From Tenodera sinensis (taxonomy: Eukaryota; Arthropoda; Insecta; Mantodea; Mantidae): 64,000 bases of DNA. The position numbers and the translations under genes were made by a program. Location of the stretch: contig CM060969.1 of assembly GCA_030765045.1 (NCBI GenBank), forward strand, positions 58,409,716 to 58,473,715, given 5' to 3'. Shown one piece after another: positions 34,078-44,519 of the stretch (position 1 is its first letter; every line of letters starts with the position of its first letter). The notes beneath the pieces are model-generated. The model was not told where the DNA came from. It made no database searches and saw only the letters and a list, made by a program, of their open reading frames with translations.

Positions 34078-34473
34078 AAACAAATGGAGTACGAGTAGCG
34101 GATCGAGAGTATTTGGTACAATCAAACATGATTCGTTTCTGGAGAAATCAAAGAGATATACATGAAGCCGAGTGAAAAGGAACTCGATCTTTTTGTGGTT
34201 CTAAGAACGGACGCCATGCTGCAGTGGATGCAGTGACGGAGAGGCTGGAAGAGTAGACGGCGCTGTGAAATGACGCAAATGAAAGGGCTCCAAGTACCAA
34301 AGCAGCATGTGCGTAACAATAACAGTGTTTAATAAAGCACTGGTATTAAATCCACGGTTCAGCAATACATTTCTTATTTTCATTTTCCGAAATACCCGTT
34401 TCTAAGACCTCCCGATTTTCCAGCTTTAATTGCGTTAAAAAGGGATCTTATTTTCTAGTAAATACGATACACG

Positions 34474-34527
34474 CACTCACACGCGCGCCCGCGCGCGCGC
34501 ACACACACACACACACACACAGAGAGA

Positions 34528-34558
<31 letters not shown>
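34474..34558. repeat. Compound (CG)n(CA)n(GA)n microsatellite
   Basis: CG-rich units, then CA units, then AG units in one uninterrupted tract just outside the right end of the TIR element. Confidence 0.9.
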
Positions 34559-35529
34559 TTACACAGATGTAAACAATCCTGGATTTTTCTCTTCATTGTT
34601 ATTGGATATTTTATAATTGGCAAGTCATGAAGGGCACACAAAAGATGCATATTGGACAAATATAGCTCTAATTAAAATGTGAACCTTTTCCTTGACACTG
34701 GCTATTTCCGGAATATGTGTCGTTTATTTTAATTCTTCGGCAGTAAATTTTAAAAGATTGTTTGCTTGCATACGAGATCGAGCAAGCAGTATGTAATATC
34801 AAGAGTAGCATTCTGTGACTTTTACAGTTCAAAATTGTTTGCATACTTACTGTATTTTGCCCAGTCGTTTTTCTACAGCGTTCCATTGTCACCCGTTTGA
34901 AACAGCTGTGCAGCAACTGCATATTTTATTCTACTACACCTACTGTTTTTTAAAACTTTACAGGAGCCGGATTAAATAAGTAAAAGATAACTGACGATCC
35001 TCTCGTATACCCTTGTGAACCTGTAATCATCTATAGCGATATAAAATTTAATCTTGTTTAACATGAATTCGGATAGACATAAAATTAAATGCTGGATAAA
35101 GTTGGGTGATAAAAGGACGCGCGCCCGCACACACACTGTCGCGTTGGGTTACAGCGCTCCTTTGTGTCCTTTGTGGCCCTCGAGGTGGTCTTGGACAATG
35201 GGCCCTGTGCGCTGTGCACTCCCAGACAGCAAATATTCAAAAACCTCTTTGTTGTTCCCAGCTATCCAAAAGAGAGGGACTATGTAGTCCACAAGGGAGA
35301 CAAAGATAACAGTTTTGCAGCCATAGCTGGGGTTACTGCGTTCTGTTTAGCGGGGAAGTTGCGGATTCAGGCTGCGGCGCAAATCAGAGTTACTTAGTAA
35401 TGGTGGTCTGAATAGGGTTACCAAATTAATTTGAGGTAGGATACAATGGTAAAAATGTAGAACATTTGACAAAACTGTAGGACATTGTAAATTCTTGTAA
35501 AAATAATGTAAAGTTATAGTTTAAATGCT

Positions 35530-35532
<3 letters not shown>
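34559..35532. other. Non-coding, with a GC-rich patch at 35110-35390
   Basis: Overlapping plus-strand open frames at 35054-35397 follow from a GC-rich patch. I see no recognisable domain. The remainder is AT-rich. Confidence 0.35.
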
Positions 35533-35576
<44 letters not shown>

Positions 35577-35595
35577 CACACAACACACACCACAC

Positions 35596-35627
<32 letters not shown>

Positions 35628-35632
35628 CCCCG
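35533..35632. repeat. (CA)n/(CG)n microsatellite
   Basis: A CA tract of about 80 bases with CG-rich units at its right end, directly next to the left end of the pogo-like element. Confidence 0.9.
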
Positions 35633-35636
35633 TGTA

Positions 35637-36371
35637 CAGTAAAACCTGCCTAAAACGGAACTTGATCGTTCCAGTAATATTTTTCCATTTTCATGGGTTT
35701 CATCTTACAAAGGGTAGTACATATTTTAATAAACCAAAGTACAAAACATATAATCGCATAGAATTAAACTGAAGGAATAACTTGAAATAAAATTATGTAA
35801 ATGAAAAATAGATTCAATTGCATGTTTTGTTGTATTTTCAACTTACAGGTCATAATTGCAGTTTCTTCATTTGTTTCTTTTCCCCCACATATCCGTCAAA
35901 GTGCACTGTCGCGACTTCTTCACAAGAGAACGCTCTATGGTCTTTGCATCCTGCACTTAGCTCCAGGAGTTCTGGAACATTCTTGGAAGTTGCCAATTCC
36001 TGAAGGTCACTTAACAGATAATGCTGCTCTAAAAGTGCGTATTTTTGGCTCCCTTTCGTTGGCTTCGTCGTCATCGTCGTCGTCCGTTCCTTCCATGACT
36101 TCACAACTGCTGTTTCCAGCAGCAATACCTGCTGCACTTTGAATGTCTTCAGTCGTGGCAAGTTCGTTGTCGAAACACGTAACTATGTATTAAGCATAAT
36201 GAAAATCCGTCTTAGGTTATTTATGCAAACGGTTCCGGAAAAACTATTCCGTTTCCGTGTTAGACAGTTTTCCGGTTTAGAGTGTCATTTAACATAGGAA
36301 ATGGCTTCGTTCCGAGATTTATTTTCCTGTTGTCCATGTTTCCGGTATATAGGGGTCCGGTTTAGTCAGTT
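35637..36371 (-). mobile_element. pogo/Tigger-like DNA transposon remnant
   Basis: The left end is TA followed by CAGTAAAACCTGCCTAAAAC, a form typical of pogo/Tigger-type ends at TA targets. The right end, reverse complemented, reads CTGACTAAACCGG and is a diverged partner. Internal copies of CCGGTTTAG-type motifs occur at 36255-36355. On the minus strand around 36060-36090 there is a run of six Asp codons preceded by a Glu/Gly-rich segment, as found near the C-terminus of CENP-B/pogo-type transposases. The DDE catalytic core is absent. Frames on both strands at 35801-36161 cover this remnant. Confidence 0.4.
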
Positions 36372-37604
36372 TTTTCTTTATATGTGCACGGGATTGAAAT
36401 TTATATTTTCTTAAAACCTTGAAACATAGTGTTTAATGTGATCATTAGGGTTCGAACCTTTATATGGCTATTGCGAAACGAGGCAAGTTACCTGCCACAT
36501 GGGCAGAGCGTGACGTTATTGCCCGAATAGTGACATCCAGTTTGTGCAACCACAACTGGGATCACTGCATAGTGCCTTGAATGTGTTCACGGAGTAAAAT
36601 GCCTCCAGCAAGAAAATCTGTCATGTGACAGATTGACCTCCCACTCCGCAACCTTTCGTTTTCTGCATGAAGATTCGCTTCCTAGTGATCATCAAAAGTC
36701 ATTCATACTTCTCTGAAGAATTAATCTTTCACTGGTCATATGACTTTAGTTTGGTGAGTACATTTTTAACCTCAGATCGACTTAGGCCACCAAAATTTAT
36801 GTTTGTGTTGTAGCTCCAAATGCTGCACAATTCTTTTCTATTCCTAACCGTACTAAAGCATCTCGAACATATGATATTGTTTCCATGAATTTGCATGATG
36901 CGCGGTGATGAACAACGTTAAATGTCAGTGTTGCCTTTGCAGCAGTAACACGATGTGCTGAACTGTGTGAGATGAGTAGAGACCTTTAATATCAGAAATG
37001 TGTGAGGTTTTGTTTCTTAGAAGACAGACTTGTTTCCTTTCCCCTTCTTTATTCTTCGATAAGCAAAATGTAAATGGATGAACGAGAGTAAACTATCTCT
37101 TTGCGTCTACAGAACACCAACATGCAAATGCTACGTTGCCAAACTCTCGTCCAATGTAACTAATCCATGAGTATGCTCTTTGTAACCGTGCTGCCACAGC
37201 AAGTTGCAGTTTTGGCTAAGAACCAGTTAGATACATTGATATTTTCCAAGCATTCAGTTCATTTTGTAACGAATACTGTTTCTGAAAATGTAGGTATTAG
37301 TGTCTTTTCATCAATTCCCCGGACGCCGGATAAATGGTTAAAATGTAGGGCAAGTCCGGGAATTTCTGGATGTCTGCTAACCTTAATTCTGAAACGTGGC
37401 TCACATTGTAAAGCAACTTAATATAACTATATGCTTTGTACGAATTGAACGAGCAATTTTGTTTGTTCAGAACAAGGATTATTATTAGAGGATTTTACTT
37501 CATTGGGCCATGGCTGTACTTTGAGGATCAGCTGATTCCAGTTCGCGCCGTAGCGCGTCTTGTCTCTTTGGTGAGCTAGGAAGCATGACGTGAGGTGAAC
37601 ATAT
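36372..37604. other. Non-coding, nothing recognised
   Basis: Mixed-composition DNA with open frames of up to 84 codons lacking recognisable features. Confidence 0.4.
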
Positions 37605-38090
37605 TGTGATAAAATGACAAAATCCATTCGGTTACTTTTCTATCGCTTTATTGTCTTCTAAAATTTTGTTACAAATACAGTTTTCTTCTCGTCCAAAGTT
37701 TTCCTTTCTATCACAACTCACAAATTTTAATTCTCATAACCTTGTTTCTGTCCTTTCAGTGTCTTTCTTCACTTTCTCTGCCCCTTTCACGACACGATCA
37801 CTCGACGCTCTGGTCTCCTTACACAGTGGGGAAGACGTCACATGGACCTTTAGCGAACTCCTTCAAATACACCAGCAATCACGTGGCCAGATCTCCAGAA
37901 AGTTCTGGAGAAAGCCTGTTTTGCGTAGCATATTCCGGTGTTGTTAGTCACGTACCCGCAAACACTTCCACGGGGCAGCCTGACCTTAAAGGCCTTTGCG
38001 CCCTCGCCGGCTGGACATGTAGCGTGAAGTAACTTGGCCCCGTGCGTCCTTTGTTTTGCGCCGAGCCCGGCGTTGTAGTATTAACGCAAC
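37605..38090 (-). mobile_element. LTR of retrotransposon family B, probably solo, minus strand
   Basis: On the minus strand it runs from a diverged U3 start near 38090 (ACGCCGGGCTCGGCG block) through ACAAAGGACG, GTGACTAACAACA, CCAGAACTTTC, the GTGAAGAAAGACACTGAAAG block, AGTTGTGATAG and AAAAGTAACCGAATGGATTT to ATCACA at 37605. No primer-binding site follows, so it is probably a solo LTR or a 3' LTR. Its TATA region has decayed to TGTGTAAGGAG. Confidence 0.6.
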
Positions 38091-38314
38091 TGAAAGAACT
38101 GAGACTTCATAACAAAACGATCGAGACTGGTATCAAATTGTAATAGGGAATGTCACTAGCTCGGTGCTTATAACGCGATAAAAGTAATGCATTAACAGAA
38201 CTTTTACGATATGTAAATAAACCAATGTTACCATTGTTCAGTGATCGGGAAGTTAGGTATTTACATCCAAAAATACTTTGTCTACGAGCTAGGGTAATAA
38301 AAAATAGGAAACTA
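38091..38314. other. Non-coding, nothing recognised
   Basis: Short AT-rich interval between the LTR and the SINE. Confidence 0.4.
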
Positions 38315-38400
38315 ACTCTGGGTCCTGGTGGTTAGCATGCTAGCTGCCGAATCCATAGGTTCCGGGTTCGATTTCGCCTGGAGAATAGTACTTTTTTCTT
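38315..38400 (+). mobile_element. tRNA-like SINE head
   Basis: GGTCCTGGTGGTTAGCATGC looks like an A-box region, and GGTTCCGGGTTCGATTTCGC about 30 bases later contains a good B-box core (GGTTCGATT). The piece is too diverged for a functional tRNA, having no matching acceptor stem. The following AT-rich stretch may be its body. Confidence 0.5.
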
Positions 38401-38499
38401 AGCCAGGGTTATTTCCATCCACGTTAAGAGTCTGGATGTATGAGTGAGAATGTGCTAGTGTGTCACAAAGACAATCCAACTCAAGCAAACATAAACGAG

Positions 38500-38640
38500 T
38501 GAGCATTTTAAGATAAACATTTAATTTGTCATAAAAACCACTTGAGCCATTTTTGATAAAATCGAAGCTTTCGAAATGGTTTTCTATGTAAAGGAAAGTT
38601 AAGGGTGGGGAAATTTTCTTGAAAACCTCCGAGCCGCATC
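38500..38640 (+). repeat. Family A repeat, right-half fragment
   Basis: CATTTTTGATAAAATCGAAG, then TTTCGAAATGG, then CTATGTAAAGG and ATTTTCTTGAAAAC and the CGCATCCTTGGA block match the right half of family A copies at 16400-16480 and 48905-48985. Confidence 0.5.
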
Positions 38641-38960
38641 CTTGGATAGCGCTGAAATCGTTGGTTGTATTTACAACCAAATACGGTTTTTAACCAACTT
38701 TTCGTTTTTGATCCAAGCTAACATTTGCGCGAGTAACATAATGGAACTGATGGAGGGGGTAACATCTCTGCTTCCTTCCTTGAAACAAACAAGACACTGC
38801 TGATAATGTGAGCGGGCACTGTGCTTAATCATGTACTGTCCGATATGCACCGATCTGAGAGATACTAACCTGACACCCCTATGGAAGAATAAGTACAAAA
38901 GTGAACTCGACTATCCACCACTGCGCAACTAACGGCCCTTCGCCATGTCTAAAACGCACA
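38641..38960. other. Non-coding, nothing recognised
   Basis: Short interval with chance open frames on both strands. Confidence 0.4.
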
Positions 38961-38964
38961 AAGA

Positions 38965-39085
38965 GAATTTTCTCTAAAAATACTTTTTATTGGGGGAGGT
39001 TCAGGTTGCCTCAAAACATGTTTCCGCTAAAATCTCGACATGGAATTTTAAGGTGGAATACAATACTTCTACTTACTACTCATTT
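38965..39085 (+). repeat. Family A right-end fragment
   Basis: CTCAAAACATGTTTCCGCTA, then AAATCTCGACAT and a GGAATACAATACTTCTACTT block match the right end of the copy at 57382-57821 (CCCAAAACATATTTCCGGTG, AAATCTCGACATC, CGAATACAGTACTTCCCCTA). It probably belongs with 38500-38640 as one disrupted copy. Confidence 0.5.
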
Positions 39086-39727
39086 AATGAAGGAAGCAAA
39101 CATAATATGCAAGCTCCTAGAGTTAGGGTACAAGTCCTGTAATCCATTTACATATTTAGGGAATTTCCTAAGCAGCGACGATTCACGGGCTCTCAACTAC
39201 TAAAATGTTCTTTCTTTCTTTCCTTCTTGTGTTTTCAGTGCCGCTAATGGTTTTTACGCATATAAGAGGCTCTTCCTAACTTGTAGTCGGCTTCTTAAGT
39301 TTCTTAAGCCGGCTTTCAGTCGCGGCTCTTCTAGTCTTGACGGAGCTGGGAGATAAAATCGGAAATGAAGGGAAAGGGAAATATTAAACCTATTTTGATC
39401 AAAATTACCAGCCTAAGGCCGCCGCCATAGCGACAGGTCCAAGAATGGAAACAACCATGAAGGTAGCTATATACCAAAGCAGGTCAATCAGTTGACTGAT
39501 ATGAACTCATGCTGTTGAGGTAAATTTAAACACTTTAAAGAAAACACTGTGCATTTTAAAAAATATTTATTACAATTTTATTGTGACTGTTCCACTCATG
39601 CCGGATTATTACCTCTTGGTCGTGGTATTATCGCTTTGCTTATATCACCTACTCCCTGCGGTTCCGCCAACCTAAACATTTTCTTACGGTTCTGAACATC
39701 TGAAGTATTCATACGCAGTAAAAGCAA
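39086..39727. other. Non-coding, nothing recognised
   Basis: Unremarkable DNA. A small purine-rich patch lies at 39355-39400. Confidence 0.4.
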
Positions 39728-39940
39728 TTGGTAGGCAATTCAAAAATTGGAGACAAAAGATTTGGTGCACATTCTAGTGAGGATATTGATCTTTTATTGA
39801 AGAGGCGAAACAAAAATAATCAAAAGAGCAGGTCATGTGTATGGAGTCAGTTTCAGATCTTTTGCAACGAAAGAGGTCACGAACTCACAGCGGAAAAACC
39901 AGCTGAACAGATTGCTAGTATCATAGAGATTAGGCCGTGA
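39728..39940 (+). pseudogene. Possible Crypton-type tyrosine-recombinase N-terminal fragment
   Basis: A 70-codon frame containing RFGAHSSEDIDLLLKRRNKN, then a run of polar residues, then FQIFCNERGHEL and EKPAEQIASII. The pattern of an acidic 'EDID' start, an N-x-K-S type helix and a 'FC.E.G' segment resembles the N-terminal SAM-like part of Crypton/KCTD1-type recombinase domains. Only about 60 residues survive, with no catalytic Arg or Tyr, and the frame stops early. The assignment is tentative. Confidence 0.3.
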
Positions 39941-40061
39941 ATATATTGTTCTCACAGCCTACTGGATTAGTTGTACTGCCAACGGTGAAAATTAATCTTA
40001 ATTAAAATGTATGAATGTTATTGTAAGTTTAAGAGGTGGAATCAGGATTGAAAAATTTAAT

Positions 40062-40225
40062 GCCATAGCCGGGATTTGAACCGCGGTCTTCCGCTTATCG
40101 AGCGGCTACACAAGGAAAAAGTACGAATCAGCTGGGGAATTGAATGTCGTATTGGCAAGTTGGCCATGGTAGCTTAGTAGTTAAAGCAGCTGCTCGATAA
40201 GCGGAAGATCCCTGCGGCTTATGTG
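40062..40225. repeat. Inverted pair of tRNA-like half elements
   Basis: On the minus strand 40110-40065 reads GCCGCTCGATAAGCGGAAGA and continues to a B-box-like GGTTCAAATCC. On the plus strand 40161-40220 has an A-box-like TAGCTTAGTAGTTAAAGC followed by GCTGCTCGATAAGCGGAAGA. The shared CTCGATAAGCGGAAGA block makes an inverted repeat separated by about 95 bases. Both are fragments of one tRNA-derived SINE family. An RNA of this stretch could fold into a hairpin. Confidence 0.55.
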
Positions 40226-40472
40226 TTTAAAAACACCAGCAACAAGTTTGTTGGTATAAATATATAATAGTTATTGTAAGTTGTTTACTTTTAAATCACT
40301 GTTAAAACATATTATATAGTATTAAATAAATGAATTATTAATTATCTCGCAGAATAATCTAAACAAATGTACTGCAGGTTTTCATTTTATTATTAAATCT
40401 GACCTTATATAAAGGTTTGCCATGTGACACAGAATAACTTTTATGTGTTTGAAATGAATACATAGAAAGGTT

Positions 40473-40477
<5 letters not shown>
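40226..40477. other. AT-rich spacer
   Basis: Nothing recognised. It may hold the 3' end of the R2-like element. Confidence 0.35.

Positions 40478-40504
<27 letters not shown>
40478..40504. repeat. Poly-A run
   Basis: About 27 A residues on the plus strand followed by CAACAACAAAA. It lies beyond the 3' end of the R2-like coding region, but on the wrong strand to be its poly-A tail. Confidence 0.9.
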
Positions 40505-40505
<1 letters not shown>

Positions 40506-40582
40506 AACAACAAAACCAAAGTTTTTGTTAGTATATGGTACAGTTAAATGATTATTTAATTTATATTTTAGTACTTTCAAAT

Positions 40583-43451
40583 TTAAATGTTATGGTTTCC
40601 ATACAAATGATTTCGGCATATTGCCACAGAGTATTTCATTGTCGTTAGGACAATGTCGTCCTGTAGCTGTTTAGGGAGGTTATATTGTTGTCTCCATTGC
40701 ACAAATGATTTTGGTATTGTGCCCCTTGCTCCGAAGAATAGGCCTGTGACCACGATGTTGCTGATATTATATGAGGCACTGAAGAATGGAATCGTGGGCT
40801 CATATATTTTCTTCTTTTCACGATCCACTTCTGCTGGCTGCTCTAAGGATGTCTCAAACCTCACTGTGGGATCTAAGATCTCAGCTGTCCCTTTCTTCCT
40901 GTCGATAGCAATGACATCAATTCGACGGTTACTGCCACAGTCAGCCACACAGTGTACTTCTTCGTGGACTTGTAATCCTGTGCTTCCCAAAGCATTGGCA
41001 AGCAGAGTTCTTATGGTGTTGTGACGCTTTATTCGCAGCAACTCTCCCTGAGGACAATTCCCGAGTACATGCGGTAAAGTTTCTATCTCACTGCAGTGTC
41101 TGCAGTGGCTTGTACCCGTGGAGCGTCCCGGAAGTGAACGTACTGGAACCACCATAGCTGTCATCTTCAACATGTCACGCCATTCTGAGCTGGATAATCC
41201 ATTACGTTTCAAAATCCAAGTGTTGGCAGCAGGAACTTCGCCAAAGAGTGCCACTCCTCTTCCTTTCTGTGGGTATGCACACCAGGCTTCAAACTCCTGG
41301 CGTCTTAGTTTCTCCCTAAGTTGTTTAACAGAGTTTGTGGAGGACTCCTCTGGTATATGCAACTCTGTGAGGCATCGAGTTCTTATGGCTGCAAAATTGC
41401 GAACAACGTTTACATGTTCGTCTAATTTTTCAAGTTTGGTGTTAATATTTAATTGTTGAAGATAAGCTTCCCAAGTTGCACGTATTATTGATAATCCCTT
41501 AAACTTTGTACTGGTGTACAGCATACTGTTCGGGGTGTCATTTGGTAGTTGTAGGATTTCCTTTACAGCACTTTTGATAATTTTATCTGCTTTATGGAGC
41601 CATACCTTTGGAATTTTCTCTATTGGAACCGACTGGAAAGGATAGATCAAAGTGGGCCCAATAAACTGATTTATAACTGTAAGTTTTTGACTAGACTGGA
41701 GCAAGTGAGTAGAAGTAAGCTTTCAAGATTTAATTTTAATTTTTCTAGAACCTGTGTTTCATTAAATACTATTGTGTCCCTAAATGTTGCACCAAGGTAT
41801 CTAATCTCTTCGTCCGCCCCAATGCTCATAATTGATCCAGCAGTGGTAATCAGTTCCTCCTGTAGAAGCTTTCCGTTTTTAATTATTATAATAGCACTGG
41901 ATTTCACTGTGTTGACGTTCAGTCCAATTTCTTGAAGGTGATGGATAGCACTAGTCACAAGGGCAGATGCTGCTTGCTCGTCTTTTCCTATGATCACAAG
42001 ATCGTCAGCAAAACATAGGGCTGTAAGTGGTTCGGTGTCAGGAGTTAGCTGAAAGCCATATTTTCCTGAAACGTTTCTAACCGTCAACTCGTTCAGGATG
42101 TGGTTAATGCCCCAGTTGAAGAGCAGTGGTGATATGGGATCTCCCTGCATCACTCCTCGCTTAAAGTGGATTTTATCTGTATTTCCACCGTCGGTATGTA
42201 TTTGAGTAGAATTTCCTGTCAGCATGTTAATTAGTTTCTTGATTTGTTCAGGCAAAGCAGACTTTTCAATGGTAGCAGTGGGTGAGCATGTCCAATACTA
42301 TCAAAAGCTTTGCTAACATCAAGAAACACAATAGATGTTGATGTTTTCTTACTTTTAGCTGTTCGCAGGATTCCATCAATAATGTTGAGGTTAATAAAAG
42401 TGCCAGGCATCATGACGAACCCTCGTTGGTATTGATTTAGGTTAATGTATTCTCGTACTATTTTGTCCAAGCATTTTGCAATTACCCTCCTCACTACAGA
42501 ACATAGAGTAATCGGTCTCCAGTTCTTTAAGTTGTCCAGGTTCCCACCTTTGTGTATTAATGCAGTTCTTGCTGTCTGGAGAGCGTCAGGAACTATACCC
42601 GTCTTCAGCATTTTGTTAGCAATGTGACTAATTACGTCAGCAGCAGCAGGGTGCCTAATTGCCTTTAGTAACACTCTGTCTGGACCAGAGCTTGTATCTA
42701 TAGCTATAGATTTTATAATTGAGAAAACAAGTTCTTGAGAAAATTCTATTGGACTGTTTACATCATCGCACGTAAAAGAATCATAACTGTCCCTTACATA
42801 GTTGTTAGGGGTTTCAAATACTTGCTTATAGAAACCCTCAATGTCATCTTTTGCCATTGGTAATTCGTAGGGCTGATTTTGTTGTAGAATTTTTCTCACA
42901 GCTTTCCTTCTTTGATAAAAGTACTCAAACTGTATACGTTCATATGTGTATTTTGCCTTTCTCCTTTCCCTGTCCCGTTTGGAAGACCTTTGTGGATTAC
43001 TAGAGTTTTTGTATTGGCGATTGTTATTTTTTAACTTGCCATCTCTACGGGCTTTGTAGTATTTAGATGCAGGACTCTGTGGTCCAGGCAGGAGATCAAT
43101 AGCACAGTGTAAAAATTCTAGGAAACCGTAAACGTTACTCTGAAACTCCTCATTAGACATATCTTGTTTAAATATGTTAAGCCAATTCTGAAGTTCATTT
43201 TCATAAATTTTTGCATTGTTATTATGTGATTTAATTTGTGAATCATCTGCATGTGCTCTGCTTTCTGAAGTTTTAGTGGGATTTACAGCATCATCTAATG
43301 TATCAGAGTGAATTTTGCTATTTAATAGGGACTCCCTGTATTCCTCTGGATGGGCTTTACTGATGTGGATTTTAAGCCCTTTATAAAGCTGGCCACAATG
43401 TGGACATTGTATTTGGGTTTGTCTCTTAACAGTTTCAACAACATTAGCCAT
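40583..43451 (-). pseudogene. R2-like non-LTR retrotransposon ORF with restriction-like endonuclease
   Basis: About 956 codons on the minus strand in three frames, breaks near 42275 and near 41700. From the ATG at 43451: one C2H2 finger (C16, C19, H29, H34), a basic linker, then reverse transcriptase with RPITLCSVVRRVIAKCLDKI, VFLDVSKAFDSIGH, RGVMQGDPISPLLF and the catalytic LCFADDLVIIG. The last part has a CCHC knuckle (CRHC, H and C about 8 and 13 residues on) followed by RRIDVIAI..ILDPTVRFE, the R-x-D/D pattern of the R2-type restriction-like endonuclease. R2 proteins nick 28S rDNA and copy their RNA in place. Here neither flank looks like 28S rRNA. Coding length is close to a complete R2 protein, so this is a near full-length dead copy. 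Confidence 0.85.
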
Positions 43452-43997
43452 GTACCACACACAACAGTAAACTAAAACTGCAAAACTGTCATTTTACTGA
43501 GCTAACCTCTTTATATAAACAAAAGGTAACCAAGCAGTTTCAGTCAGAATGAGATATGTATGTATATTCTGACAAGAATATATGCGATAATTCTAAAAAT
43601 CCTAAGTGTGGCTGATGGTACTATATAAATGTAACACTTACAGTGTCTTGGTCACCAAAATTAGTGCACAGCAAGCACGTAAATCACATAAAAATTGTGA
43701 AATATAGCTGAGCAATCTTCTCTTTTCTTGCTATTGATCATGGCCTACTATGCCATAATATGAACGCTTTGCGCTCGCAAGATTATCGTCACATGAAATC
43801 CTCTCGCGGTACTACATAGATAACACATGATGAAATGTTAACGCATATACTGCACTACAGTTGAATCTCTATTGCAATGTGGTCCTTATTTCTCAAGTTG
43901 TGCTGTTCAGACTACAAAGATACTTAGGAAATACCATTATGGAAGTAAACTGCCCCCAATACGTAACGAATATATTTTCTTTGTGGTAAACTATATT
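43452..43997. other. Upstream flank of the R2-like element, nothing recognised
   Basis: May include its 5' UTR. No ribosomal sequence recognised. Confidence 0.4.
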
Positions 43998-44519
43998 TAA
44001 GGGGGTTGACCCGGAAAAACATATACAAATTTTCAAAATTGTGTTCTTTTTCTTTAAAATCCGACCATTAAAATGATATATAAAACTTAATTTGGTTCCG
44101 CTTTACTTAATATTTTATTTTTGTGATGCAGGAATGCATTAAGCTATGAGTTGATTTGTTTCTCCCACCTTGGCCATTTCCCGCAAACTGCAGTTTTTCA
44201 CACTTACGCAATAAGTAGTAGAATGAAAGTCTTACCATATATTCCCTACATATATTTAGCTATTTAACAATGGTTTTCTTAATACTGTTTTAACAAAAAT
44301 AAAAAAAGTATTAAATAAAGAATTCCATGTTTTTTGTAGTCAACGTTTAAAAAATAAATATCTGAGCAAACTTTTTAAAGATGCTCTTTAAAAGTTTACA
44401 AATGCTTCCAAAATATGTGGTAAAAATTTCGACTTCCTACACTAAGCAGTCATTGAGAGAAAGGAAGATCTTTATGGGAATTTTTAACATTGTCAAGTTG
44501 CCAGGTTGAACCCGCCTAA
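43998..44519. mobile_element. MITE of about 520 bp with TIRs
   Basis: The left end reads TTAAGGGGGTTGACCCGG. The reverse complement of the right end reads TTTAGGCGGGTTCAACCTGG. The core is AT-rich with no coding frame. TA or TTAA-like bases flank the ends, but the exact duplication cannot be fixed. Confidence 0.6.

Larger units (their letters stand above)
25084..34466. mobile_element. TIR DNA element split by the gypsy insertion
   Basis: The left end reads CCTATTTACTTGAGAATAAG. The reverse complement of the right end reads CGTATTTACTAGAAAATAAG. Removing 26026-34073 and one GCTG leaves about 1.3 kb. Blocks such as CCGTGTTAGCGG, AGAGTATTTGGTA and GGACGCCATG are shared with 13507-14372. The minus-strand open frame at 25457-25762 (101 codons) shows no transposase motifs. 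The superfamily is unresolved. A G run lies at 25810-25823. Confidence 0.6.

Noticed and set aside
38315..38400. Functional tRNA gene
   Set aside because: A and B boxes are recognisable but no acceptor or anticodon stem pairs properly; a SINE head is more likely. The same holds for 9214-9292 and 40062-40225.
40478..40504. Poly-A run as the tail of the R2-like element
   Set aside because: It is poly-A on the plus strand, whereas the element is read on the minus strand.
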